Assembly (NCBI GenBank): GCA_022225965.2
Contig: JAKJXP020000126.1
Span: 49,833-113,832 of the forward strand
DNA: 64,000 nt
Origin: Diatrype stigma
Lineage: Eukaryota; Ascomycota; Sordariomycetes; Xylariales; Diatrypaceae
Reading direction: 5' to 3'
Shown here: positions 10,750-21,498 of the stretch, piece by piece
How the letters are laid out: each line of letters begins with the position of its first letter
How positions within the stretch are numbered: position 1 is the stretch's first letter
Position numbers and translations under genes: made by a program
Notes under the pieces: model-generated
What the model saw: the letters and a program-made list of their open reading frames with translations, nothing else
What the model was told of the DNA's origin: nothing
The model's database searches: none

Positions 10750-11879
10750 TTTCGGTATTTTTTCTTCTGTCTGCGTCTGGTGGTTGCGTTGTTCCTCTGT
10801 GGTAACGATGGGGAGATGCGATGCTGCAGCGGGTTTGGGCCAACCTAGTCAAAGGTAACTAGGAGAATCGTGATTGCCACTACGTATGCGTGGAAGTATG
10901 TATGTGCGTTGCGTGCACCTGGAGCTCTTTCGGGAGGCTGCGGAAGGCAATAATGTTAGTTTGGGTCTTGGGGCAATCTGGTGTTGTAAGATGAATGTAG
11001 ATGTCGCTGAAGACGGATGGGCCGGGTTTGTTGTTGGCAATGCTCTTACCTATTGAAGCTAAGGTGAATTCTTGTGGTACGTATTGTGAAGCAAATGTCT
11101 AAGACCTTAGTCAAGTATCATTCAGGGCCTCCCAGCTCTGGATTGAGTAAGATCTTGTTTGCAGCTTGCTTAGCTATAGGCTATAGCTGAGCCGGCAATA
11201 ATGGTAGATGAGTAGAGACTCGGCTGGGAGTATTAGGTCGCTGGATGTTCTAGGGAGGGAATATGTGCCTATAGGTGGTGGGTGGTGATGAGGAGGATGA
11301 ATCAACCCGGGGATAACAATAGGAGGAAGAGTTACGAATGAGGCAGAATTTGATCAATGTCATGATTCCCACATTCTTTGCCATTCTATTGATTCTTGGC
11401 CCTCTTGTGGTATGGCACGGCGGTGGTGGTGGTGGTGGTGGTGGCCCAGTGGTCCAGCAGTCCAGCAGCGCTGCAGTGCGCTGTTGGGATGGCATGTGGA
11501 TCCATTATGACGGCATTCCTGCTGTTCCCGTGAACTGTCGCCCTCGTCCAGTCTACAGCTCTTTTCCTAGATAAGACTAGCGTGCCAATAAACTTCGCTA
11601 CCTGCCGAAAGACCCACAAGGCCCCTGCAAGCCCTTGTAAGCTTGCCCGTAAGCCTTAGAAAAGTCAATTATGTCAATGCTTTCACCTCTTCGTCCACTT
11701 ATATGATCGCACTCAGTTTAGTTACACACACTCAAATGCCTACGATACACGAATACCTATACCTAATACATATCATTGTCGTCCACCACGTTGACCTTCT
11801 AAAAAACGCCAGCTGATGTCCACACTAACTAACCCCAGGCTTTACGTCACCTATGGACTAAGGACGGTCCTACAAAAAC
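10750..11879. other. Intergenic / promoter of SUR7-like gene
   Basis: Promoter side of the minus-strand SUR7-like gene. Contains a GGT trinucleotide run at 11422-11444. The short open frames over that run (poly-Gly or poly-Pro) have no other coding support. No gene recognised. Confidence 0.4.
11422..11444. repeat. (GGT)n microsatellite
   Basis: About seven to eight perfect GGT units. Confidence 0.9.
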
Positions 11880-12490
11880 CACACACTGCCATAGCTTCAT
11901 TACAGGATGCTGTCGTCACCCCAGCGCCATATGGATGACGAGTCTCTGAAGCTACTGATGAAGCCTCGAGGCATGTGCGAATCGTTGTCTTGCCGTGATA
12001 TCCGATAGGTGAGACTTGAATTCCATGCGGCCGGATCTGCAGGCAGGAAGGCAGTCTCCTCCTCAAAGATAAGATAAGACGGGCCAATGCTTATCCAGTT
12101 CCACGAACAGCGGAAGCCCGTCGCCATGCATACAGTTCCAGACATGCGGGATCATTTTGTATCATTATATACAGCAAGATGGACTATAACTATATCACAT
12201 GCATACATATGTGCGACCACCCATCGGTGTTACCCCACAGTCTCCATGGTGCCACCAAGCCGCGCGTAAAGACTGATATAGTTGCAGTTCGACATGAGTT
12301 CAGATAACCATCCCAAATTTCAAAGCTCTTGGAAATTGAAATAGCTCAAGCTTTCCCTGAGGCCCATGAAAATGCTTCATCGGCATCAGCGACCTCTTGA
12401 AGGAACCATAAGGCTTTGTCATAGACCATTCTGGCGTAAGAAGTTGGGTTTCAGAGCAAAAGATCCTGAGCGACCTGAATACCTTCATAG
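11880..12490 (-). pseudogene. Decayed protein-coding fragment, unknown family
   Basis: On the minus strand, about 12460-12330 reads GCYEGIQVAQDLLL, a TGA, then NPTSYARMVYDKALWFLQEV and a further Ala/Asp/Glu-rich helical stretch before a TGA; about 12110-11900 gives another protein-like piece with GPSYLIFEEETAF. The amino-acid mix is that of a real soluble protein, but stops and frame changes break it, and no start or splice pattern links the pieces. It is probably a relic. The family was not recognised. Confidence 0.3.
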
Positions 12491-12742
12491 CACCCCTGGA
12501 TATCGCTATTAGATATCGACGAGTCTTTATTTTCCAAATTCACCGAGGCTACTGACTGCATGGCTATTCTTGCTAGATGTTCGGGGAATGTTGACTCTCA
12601 TTAAAGTAAATGCGCCAAGGTTTACAGGTACGTTTCGTTGCTGGTGTCTGCTAACTACAAGTTCGTAAAAGGGGTTTCAAGAGAGCTCGCATGGCCCTTT
12701 CAATCAAGTGTTGCCAAGAGGCTCTGCAAACTTAACACTTCT

Positions 12743-12875
12743 CGTATGATTGAAGTGATTGGATTAGGTGGATAAAAGTCGTTGTTTTGGGCTAGGATAT
12801 AGGACCTCCTGAATCCTCATCGAATACCCTTCCACACTATGTCGCACTTGCGCTATCGAGTACCATCTTCCAGCT
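12743..12875 (+). repeat. Left inverted-repeat arm
   Basis: Imperfect inverted copy of 13165-13295; outer 55-60 bases are best conserved. Confidence 0.6.
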
Positions 12876-13164
12876 CTTATATGGGTACGGGTAAGTTCTG
12901 AATTCAGTTTAACTAAGCCTCTGTATGTAGCTATCACTATAGTCTAATTACCTAGGGGTACCTGATTTACCCCTATCTTAATGTATCAAGTCTTTTCCGA
13001 TTGGAGCTTGGCAATATTACTCTCACTTTATCATCAAGGTATAAGGTTGCCCTCCTCGCCCCTATATAGAGTTATATAACAAGAATAACCTCAAAACTTA
13101 TTCTACCTTATCTTAGAATACCTAACTGCATTCAATCCCACATCATCCAGCACAACGAAACAAC

Positions 13165-13295
13165 CGAAAGGTGGTACATCGACTAAGCAAGTGCGACGCA
13201 CTGTAGGTGGTATATCCACGGGCACTGAAGCTGTTATATCCTAACCTAGAACAACAACTTTTATCCACCTAATCCAATGCCTTCAATTCTGGAAC
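13165..13295 (-). repeat. Right inverted-repeat arm
   Basis: Partner of 12743-12875; ends about 75 bases past the P450 stop codon, so it lies in or next to that gene's 3' UTR. Confidence 0.6.
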
Positions 13296-13368
13296 ACCCT
13301 ACCATCTGACTTTCTTGGGCCTTAAAAATATAACAACTGCACACAGACCAACTAGTAAAACCAGAGTC

Positions 13369-15271
13369 TCACCTTTCCGTGACTTTCACCCACATATCGC
13401 TCTGGAGGAAGAACCCCTGGTTTATGCTTTTCCAGGGCTTGTCTGGGTTGACAAGCTGGAAGTCGAAGTGTCTCAAGACCTGGATATTGTTCACTGGCAT
13501 CAGCGGCTTTTTCCTTCTTCCCCCCTCCCCCACGTTGTGTGCGTGCGTATGTGGCAGACCGCAGGGTTCATCACAGCCCAAAGTCCTTACTCAGAGTGGA
13601 CAGACATATATATCACTTACCTCGACATAGAACTTATTCAGCTCCATAAAAGACACAGCCTTGCCTGCGCACGCCCACCTCCCGTAGCCAAAGGCCAGGC
13701 CCACAGTCCTCTCCATCGCCGCGCGCCGCGCGCGGTCGACACCAGCGCCGAGCCACCGCTCGGGGCGGAAGACCTCGACGTCGTCGCCGAAGATCCCCCG
13801 GTTGCGCATGATGGACCACGTGTTGTGCGCGATGCGCGTCCCGCCCGGGATGAACTTGCCCTGGTACGTGTCGCCCTCCGGCGGCGCCTTCTTGCAGAGC
13901 AGGCCCGTGAAGGGCGGGTGGATTCGGAGACCCTCGTAGATGACCGCCTGTGGTTGGTTGATTGCTCGCCATGTTAATCAGTCTCGCCTCTCTTTTGTAG
14001 AAAAGAAAAAGAAAAGAATTGAACGTAAGGTTGTTGGTTGGATCTTACCTGGAGGTATGGTAGCATTTTTGCTTCCTCGGTCGTGATTTGAGACGAGATT
14101 CTGCCCTCTCTGATAGCGGTATCGATTTCGTCTCTGAGCTTCTGTAGTACGTAGGGCGTCGTTATGAGATAGAGCATCGTGGATCGGAGAACGGTGGCGG
14201 TCGAGTCGGACCCGGCTATCATTTGGAAGACAACCTCGGTCTCGCACTCTGTTTGCGAGAGGCCGTGACGGACAAAAGCGCCCTATTGGAATCCGGTTAA
14301 CCATTTGATTTTGATATACTCCCTGGTGGACACTTTTTTGGGGGTGGGTCAGGGGTTAAGGGGTTAAGGGGTTAAGAAGGGGGTTCGTACTAGCATATCT
14401 TGTTGATCCTTTGCTCCCGGTTGGAATCGTATTGCAACAACCTCCTGTGCCTTTCTAATATCAGTCAGCTTTGATACGCCTTATAGCCCTGCTAATTCAC
14501 GTAGACTTACGCCATAAGCTTCCCCAACCCCATCTTGTCTGTAGCTTTGGGCGCCATGAGCTTTGACACCTGTGGGTTCGTCAATATTTCCGTCACCCAT
14601 GCAACATCCGAGCGCAGTTGAATGGTCGGCGAATTCTCCCTCAGCGTGCGTATGTACGCAAACACATCTGAGTCGGTCGCCAGATGACCGAACTCCTTTC
14701 CGTACGCCAGCCTCGTGATGGTATCCAGGGTGAAGTACTGCGTCATAAGGGCAAAGTCCAGAGGCCGGAGCACATCGCCGGTGGTCAGATAACTCCGACG
14801 AATATAGTCGATCACGTTCGAAAGCTGGGCATCGATGCCGGCTTCCAAGTCAGGGTTCTCCTTTCCAGAGTAGGCAGATGCCGTCCTCGCTTTCAGCTTG
14901 TCGTGCGCGCGGACATCGAGGAGCGTCCCCATGGCGTCATTCTGGGCGTCTATCCGCACCCCACGATACCATTTGCTTCTCCTGTAGGGACTCCGGGCCG
15001 AGGACATGAGCCGTATGAGCTCTGGATCATCAGTGATGAGGTCGTTAGGTCCGATCCGGGCTAGGGGTCCGAACTCGCGGTTGACGTTTGTGTAAGTTTC
15101 GAAGCATTTGCCTAGCCGGTTGGTTTTGGCTATGAAGTAGTACGAAAAGGACCCCGACAAAGGTCCGGGAAAGTGTCGGAGACGGTGCCATGCAACAATA
15201 GAAGAGAGAACATAGTAGGTGAGCAACAGAATACCGAGCGCAGGCAGGGTCAGGAGAGCTGTGAAAGCCAT
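13369..15271 (-). CDS. Cytochrome P450 monooxygenase (pisatin-demethylase-like group)
   Basis: Five exons: 15271-14511, 14454-14391, 14282-14049, 13947-13621, 13479-13369; 498 residues. All four introns are GT..AG and phase-consistent. An N-terminal membrane anchor (residues 5-28) is followed by the HFPGP hinge. The I-helix has AGSDST (298-303), the K-helix ExxR is E358-G-L-R361, and the heme loop FGYGRWACAG puts the heme-ligand cysteine at 446. All hallmark residues are present, so it should be an active ER-bound heme monooxygenase needing a P450 reductase. Overall sequence style matches fungal pisatin-demethylase/benzoate-hydroxylase-like P450s; the substrate cannot be told. No other biosynthetic gene is adjacent. 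Exon 4 is markedly GC-rich compared with exons 1-3. Confidence 0.93.
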
Positions 15272-18200
15272 GGTGGGTTTTCTTGTAGCAATCTTGTGAC
15301 GATATCAGCCTCCTAGGGGTTCGTTTGAAGATGCCCGTGGACTCCTTGGTAACCTACTTTGGACCGAGGTTTGTAAGATGATAAGGACGCTCTCGAGTTC
15401 GTAGTAGCCGAGCAGACCTCACCGACTTAAATGCAAATACCAGATTACGGTACAGATGATTTGTGCAAGTTGGCGAGCGTCACGTCACTTAGATAACCAA
15501 CGTTCTCTTCCTGTCGCCTCTTTAACTGGTAATATAGCTTCCAACAGGATCAGTGTTGTCCACGGGATCAGTAAACACTTCGTCAGACCTCGATCACGCC
15601 GATATACGCCACGTTGCAGCTTCCGCACCAACGACGAAGTCGAGTGGCCCACACAATCGGGTACCCACAGTATCAATAAGATATCAAAGGAACAACTTCC
15701 TGAGCATCAGATACATCTTGCCGTCACCTGAGACTCGTATAACGGCGGAGAGCGTGTTCGACCAACCAATCAGAGGGCTCTTGCCGGAATCTTATCATGC
15801 TGCTGTACCGTACATGGTCAGTGGCTTGAGGAATTACTGTCTTGATAGGACTCAGGTTCACTGAATAGGAAAGGCCTTCCGAACCTCTATTTATCTGTCA
15901 CTTCTAGCTACTTCATTCGAGGTGCGAGATAATTCAAATCGGGTACTATGTATCAATGGTAAGGTGTATCTACTGACGCACAGTATACCACCTCATGGTA
16001 ACACCAGAGATTTTGCCAACATTAGCAAACACGAAATACGGGGTCGATTCGAGACTAAATATGGAGTGAGTATACAATACAGCATATACGCACTATTCAA
16101 GGGGGGTTTCACAGCGTATACACAGATAAGTCTGAATAATTATAGCAAGCGAGTGATCGCCGTGCATGAACAGTTGGTTTCTCATTCGTAGGATCGGCGA
16201 AAGTTCCAATGCCAAAACCATGCCATGCATTAGATCAATGTATTACCGCACTTCATGTTGGGGACGAAACAACAGGCGTACCACCCACCCGGTTCACGTC
16301 GCCTCTCCACTCCCGCAGACAGCAGATTAATGGCCATATGCATGAAGCCTCTAGGAGATCGAAGATATAAGCGCCAATAGCTTCACCAAGCGGCGCAGTA
16401 GTCGGATGACCTGATTCCCAAGTGGATAGGCTTACCTGTGGGTATCAGCAGAGCTTCAGAATTTTGCGCTACACGGTGCCTCATCTGCACCCGGGATGTT
16501 AAAAAGGCAGATTAGTATGCGTCGTCTGATTGGATGCCTTCTGTGGTTCATGCATCAACGCGATTGGTGATCAGAGGCACATAAATGCTGCCTGAAATAG
16601 CTGTACGGGGTATAGAAGACCCCAGTAGGCCGAAAGTCTAGGTCTGTTTACCGTGGTGGAAAACGAAGTTATTGACTTACCAGTACCTATTAGACCCCCG
16701 CGTTGGTGTAAGCCGCCGTAAGCCGCCACGGATGTTTTGGTTGTGTTGGTGTCGTTCCCTTCATCGTTTGGTTGGAGAGACAGGGGGCCTATAGACTAAC
16801 TATCGCATCTGCTAGACTAGAGCCAACAGGTTGGGCCACGAAAGGTCGAGTGGCATCACGTAGGATGAGGCGTAGGGTCCCACAAAAGGTTATCACACCT
16901 CCAACATTCTTCGCTTCTTATACACATCGCTTATTCCGGAAGTTGGTTCTCAAGACTTGGTTTGGTGTAGATCTTGATTAGGTAGCTGGTTTAAACTTCA
17001 TATTGGTGCAGCCAGTCAGCCAATGTACTTATTTAGGCGACACACCTGTATAGGAGAGAAACCATGGTCCATAGGACTTGTTTCTAGGTTATATCCATAC
17101 TGTCGCATTCAGAAGAGCACAGATAGGGATGGATTCGGATACAGATTTTGTCATACAGAGAAAAGAGGCGATCTCTAGTCTAAGAGCCAGAGGACCTCTA
17201 TATATACAATTGCTATATACCTATACAGTATGCCAAGCCACTAGGTGCCGATCACCTCGTTATGTAATCCAAGCTCTCCTATTGTAGCCCCTATATCGCG
17301 ACATATACGAACCTTAGTAGCGGCCAAAAGTAAGTTTACACAGCTACCCCCCTTACAGTACCCACACACAAGCATTAGCATGTACACTATTGAGACCGTC
17401 CCAGCTGGTTCGAGACCAGACTGTCAAAATTAGAAACTGCAACATATTACCTATCCCCAAATATCGTCGTAAGGAGTGCTATTCTCAGGCCATACGTGGC
17501 CTCCTGATGTATAGACGACGCCTACGTTAGGAAGAGGTCATTATCGCAAAGTATCACTTCAGTCGTCCCCCAAGATCAGTGACGCTACGCAGAAGAGCAT
17601 GTCGTGAGCATTACCAATTTACCTTCTTAACACAAACAGTGGCTGCTTCACCCAGGGTTCACTTGTTCCTAGCCCCTACTCATTCTGATGCCCATTGCCA
17701 ACTAGATGGTATGGATAGTGAACAGGTACACAGCAAACTTTTGGAAATAGCCTGGAGTGACCTAGTCTACTAATTGTGTCTAGTCAGAACTTACTCTTAC
17801 TAAGCTAGGATTCGATACATGTAAATCTGGCAATTAACTCTATAAGCTTTATAGAGAGTGATTGATATTTAGTGTATGTAAGGTACATGGTGATATGATA
17901 TTGAGGATGAAATGTTTTGCCACTCCAAAGCTTCATGTGGCATTGATGTCATAGGGTTTCTCTAATCATGATCTTGTATACTGAGTGAGAAGAGACGGCC
18001 AAGGAATGGCACACCACCTCAACATAGATACCATGTTTTAAAAATGACTGAGCACCCGAATATTGACTTTCGACTAAGCCTTATCTTTGTTCACGTTCTG
18101 AATTTAGAGGCAAGGCCCCGCGAATTCCATGTCTCGCAGAAACAAAGCATTTAGACAGAAGTTAGGCAACATGTAATGTTTCAATCTAAGGTGCCGATTT

Positions 18201-19383
18201 TGCCAGCCAGGGACGATTCAACTTGTTCAAACATGAATTGGATCTATGAACTTGGATTCATCCAGTTTGCCTTTTCAATTTCCCAAATCGATATATGAGG
18301 GACATGACTTTATTTCTGGCAGTCCCTGCTGGAAGCCCCATGTATATTTGCTTTCGACAACGTACCGGGTGTGACATTCTGACTCAACACATATTTGCCT
18401 TCTTACATAGCTTCCATTGACCAATGTATTGCTCGACCATATAGAGGTGTGATAGTGACTGAGGATGTTTATTGGTGTACGAGGGTACTGCTGGCTAACA
18501 GGTCCTGCTTCTGGGTGTCATGATGGTATAGGTCGGTCATCCACATGGTATGAATTCGTATAAGTTCTAGTGTTGAGTAATATATAAATGGTTCGATGCC
18601 TATAGCTTTACTTGAGTCTTTGCTTTGTATGTCGCTATATGGGCTTTATTGTCATGGCATGCCTTGTAAGTCACTGAGACCGCCAGACCGAGTACTCCAT
18701 CATGCGTGCTCAGGGGCTCAATGGGTATGATCAGGCAGAATCGTGTGTTGCCTCATCACACGACACACAGTCGCCTTCCCTCAGGAGGGCGACATTCATT
18801 CCTCAGGAGAGCGACATCAAGAGGAAAAATCCTTTATAAAAACCTCCTCCAGTACTTGCTCTCTAATCCCAATTTCTGTTCTTCCATGCCGACATCTCCA
18901 ACCCAGATTTCACATTCACTTCCACGTATAATACCCTTACAGCTTGCGGGCATTGTACGAAACGCTTCAGCAAAACGCCTAGGGGCCAAGGCTGCAGGAC
19001 TTTCTCAGACACAAACCATCCGGAATATAGTCATAGGTCAGTGATTACCTTTCTTGATCATCCACATATAGAAGAAGCCACACCCCCCTCCCCCTCCATC
19101 CTTCCATCCTCGTCCTATCATTGTTACACGTACTAGAGTTAGCACTGGTTCTGCGGTTCTGCACATCTTAGACAAGATCCTGCATCAAGGCTTGATTTGA
19201 ATATTCAGCACTTCACCACTTTGAGTTATCTTGCCGAAGGAGCTATGACGCCACTGCTTCATGTTGCTCCCTTATCATTGAAACAATCACGCCCGATTGA
19301 TTTCGTACCCGCTAACTCGCATGATTTCAGTGGTTGAGCTTTACAGTGCCCGTGTTGGTAAACTTCCAGGCCCGGCTTAAATC
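15272..19383. other. 4.1-kb region without a recognisable gene
   Basis: Only short frames with no codon bias or domain. The last part (about 18830-19383) probably is promoter and leader of the RNA-binding-protein gene, with several upstream ATGs. Moderately AT-rich, but without the stop-dense RIP look of 1-3475. I see no tRNA, no clear transposon ends and no convincing exon. Confidence 0.4.
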
Positions 19384-21498
19384 ATGAAGGAAAGTTTCGA
19401 CCGCCCCGATCTCCACGGCTACCACGGCTTGCCGTATTATGGTTTCGCTTACACGTTAACGAGCCCTAACCACGGCAAGAGGCGCCCTTCTCCATCCCTT
19501 TTTGGCCACAAGGACTTCGGGCCCGACCCTTCAACTCCCAGCGCTTCGCAGCCTCCACCGAACGGCACCATGAACACGGGCACAACAACAAATGGGACAG
19601 GCCAGACTAGCTATCCCAGCCCACTGAGTGACATTTGGTACCACGCAAATGGTGAGGTGGAAGGAGCCCCGAGGGCTTCTGTTACTTCCAACCATCAACC
19701 ACACGGCGCAGTCACAGGACCGCAATACCATACCCCTTCGAGGGATAGAAACTTCCTCATGCAAGACCCCAGGGGGAACTCCCAGACGAACCTGCCAGGT
19801 ACCAATGGACGCAACGGTACCAATGGACGCGACGGTACCAATGGACGCGACAGTACCAATAGACGTGACGGTACCAATGGACGCGACCATTCGGCCTCAG
19901 GCAACTCCGCTGGGCCTAGGACATACCGACTTCAAGCGCTCGCCGGAGAGCAGCGCATTTCAACTCCCATGGCATTCCCTATGAATTCATTCCCTACGCG
20001 GCCCACGTACAGGGACGTGCCCGCCGAGGGCCATCGAAATTTTCTTCAAGGCACTTACCGGATTCCGTCACCTTCACTAGGTAGCCGGATGGCTACTGCT
20101 ATGGGCAGGAATGGCCGTAACCACGCCAACCTGGCAGATAGCCAAGCCAGTGGCCTTCAGTGGACGCCCCCGGAAAGATATGATCCACGCGACGGGCCCA
20201 TGTTTCCACCAGGCCGTCAATCACCCCTATGGAGCGACCGAGGTCACCGCCGGGAGCAGAGCCCCGCACCAAACGCGCCGCGTCTCTCCTGGACCCTCGA
20301 CGACGCGTCCGACATGGCGGGGTCGTTTTCGTCTCCAACCATGGACGTCATCTGCCCCGGACCGCTCGAATCGCAGTACCAGCACGCAGTAGCGAATCCT
20401 GGGAATGGATACGTGCGTGGGAATTGGTACGGGAACGGGAACGGGAACGGAAACGGAAACACGAACGGAAACGGAACCGTAACCGGAAACGGGAATGGTT
20501 ACGGGAACGGGAACGGGAACGGGAACGGACGCGCATACGTTCCCATGGGGCACATCAGGCCGCCGCCGCCGTGGCCTCCCTCGATCTCCTCCACCAGCAG
20601 GACAGTCACCCCCGCCAACAACGGCAACCACCCCAGCCCGTCCCTTCGCCCCTCCCTAATACAGCCCCTGCCCCGCCTAGGGATGCGGGCGCCGCCGCCG
20701 TCGCGGCCGCTGATCTCGGAGAACTACGGGGGCGACCCGCTCAACCCGGCCAACCAGTCGGCCAACATCAGCGACGAGGAGAACACGGCGCTGTGGCTGA
20801 CGAACCTGCCGCCCGACTGCACGCATAAGATGCTGCTGACGGCGATCCGGCACTGCGGCAAGGTGTACGCGTGCGTGGTGAACCCGCCGACGGTCGCGCA
20901 CAACAACGGTCGGAACAACAACAACCATCGCGGCGGCAATTATCACATGACGTCGGCGGCCAAGGTGGTGTTCTTCGACCGGCGCGGGGCGGAGCGGCTG
21001 CTGTCGCAGGCGCACCGGGGCCTGTTCAGGGTCGGCGGGTTCGTGCCGCACGTGCGGCTCAACCGGATCCGGTCGGCGGCGCGGGAGCCCGGCCCCCAGT
21101 GCCGCGTGCTGCACATCGAGGGCCCGCCCGCCATCGTCAACACCGCCTTCCTCTGGAGCTTCTTCAGCTCCAAGTTCACCTTCGAGGTTGAGGACGTCTT
21201 CACGGTCGGCCTCGGCGCCCTACCACCACCACCACCACAGCCATCATCGCCGGCGGCCTCCCTGTCGTCTCAGTCCCGGTCTCAGATCTTCCAGTCGCAG
21301 CAGTCGCAGCCCCAGGAGCAGCAGAAGCAGCAGCGCGTGCGCCTAGAGTGGCGCTTCGGCAGCTACCGTTGCCAGGCCGAGTCCGCCCGCCAGTCCATCC
21401 ACCGCGAGAAGGACCGTGCCGAGCTCTCCGAGCAGGAGAAGGCCCTCTGGGACCAGGTCAACATCCATTACGGAGTGGACCCCTGCGGTCCTGATTGA
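19384..21498 (+). CDS. RRM-type RNA-binding protein with low-complexity N-terminus
   Basis: A single exon of 704 residues. Residues 1-460 are disordered and rich in Asn, Gly, Pro and Ser, with two in-frame repeat tracts (NGR/NGT units about residues 140-168; GN dipeptides about 350-382). A compact RRM-like unit follows: ALWLTNLPPDCT (RNP2-like strand, about 470) and later AAKVVFFDRRGAERLL with VRLNRIRSA, then a second folded stretch (CRVLHIEGPPAIVNTAFLWS, about 576) resembling a degenerate second RRM. A Gln/Ser-rich insert splits this from the terminal VRLEWRFGSYRCQAES. It likely binds RNA in nucleus or granules; the RNP1 motif is not canonical. The folded part is strongly GC-rich. Confidence 0.75.
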   Translation: MKESFDRPDLHGYHGLPYYGFAYTLTSPNHGKRRPSPSLFGHKDFGPDPSTPSASQPPPNGTMNTGTTTNGTGQTSYPSPLSDIWYHANGEVEGAPRASVTSNHQPHGAVTGPQYHTPSRDRNFLMQDPRGNSQTNLPGTNGRNGTNGRDGTNGRDSTNRRDGTNGRDHSASGNSAGPRTYRLQALAGEQRISTPMAFPMNSFPTRPTYRDVPAEGHRNFLQGTYRIPSPSLGSRMATAMGRNGRNHANLADSQASGLQWTPPERYDPRDGPMFPPGRQSPLWSDRGHRREQSPAPNAPRLSWTLDDASDMAGSFSSPTMDVICPGPLESQYQHAVANPGNGYVRGNWYGNGNGNGNGNTNGNGTVTGNGNGYGNGNGNGNGRAYVPMGHIRPPPPWPPSISSTSRTVTPANNGNHPSPSLRPSLIQPLPRLGMRAPPPSRPLISENYGGDPLNPANQSANISDEENTALWLTNLPPDCTHKMLLTAIRHCGKVYACVVNPPTVAHNNGRNNNNHRGGNYHMTSAAKVVFFDRRGAERLLSQAHRGLFRVGGFVPHVRLNRIRSAAREPGPQCRVLHIEGPPAIVNTAFLWSFFSSKFTFEVEDVFTVGLGALPPPPPQPSSPAASLSSQSRSQIFQSQQSQPQEQQKQQRVRLEWRFGSYRCQAESARQSIHREKDRAELSEQEKALWDQVNIHYGVDPCGPD
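19798..19887 (+). repeat. 18-bp in-frame minisatellite
   Basis: Five units close to GGTACCAATGGACGCGAC, encoding Gly-Thr-Asn-Gly-Arg-Asp. Substitutions are few, so the array is recent or homogenised. Confidence 0.9.
20421..20530 (+). repeat. GGGAAC-type hexanucleotide repeat (Gly-Asn)n
   Basis: Imperfect GGGAAC/GGAAAC units inside the coding region, giving a Gly-Asn dipeptide tract. Length polymorphism is likely. Confidence 0.85.

Larger units (their letters stand above)
12743..13295. mobile_element. Fold-back / MITE-like element with long inverted repeats
   Basis: The left arm (about 12743-12875) is the imperfect reverse complement of the right arm (about 13165-13295). The best-matched part is GGATTAGGTGGATAAAAG (12761-12778) against its complement CTTTTATCCACCTAATCC at 13258-13275; matches continue inward through AGGATATA and GTCGCACTTGC/GCAAGTGCGAC. 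The middle (about 290 bp) is AT-rich and non-coding. Size and structure fit a non-autonomous inverted-repeat element. No clear target-site duplication was found, so exact ends are uncertain. Confidence 0.6.

Noticed and set aside
9998..10852. Long frames opposite or overlapping the SUR7-like gene (284 and 258 codons)
   Set aside because: Arg/Pro/Gly/Ala-rich shadows caused by GC-rich coding DNA; the SUR7-like frame has four spans and family cysteines.
11250..11574. Open frames over the GGT repeat
   Set aside because: Poly-Gly or poly-Pro is explained by the microsatellite; no coding support.
14341..14380. GGGGTTAAGGGGTTAAGG tract as telomere-like sequence
   Set aside because: Unit is TTAAGGGG, not TTAGGG, only three units, and it lies within a P450 intron.
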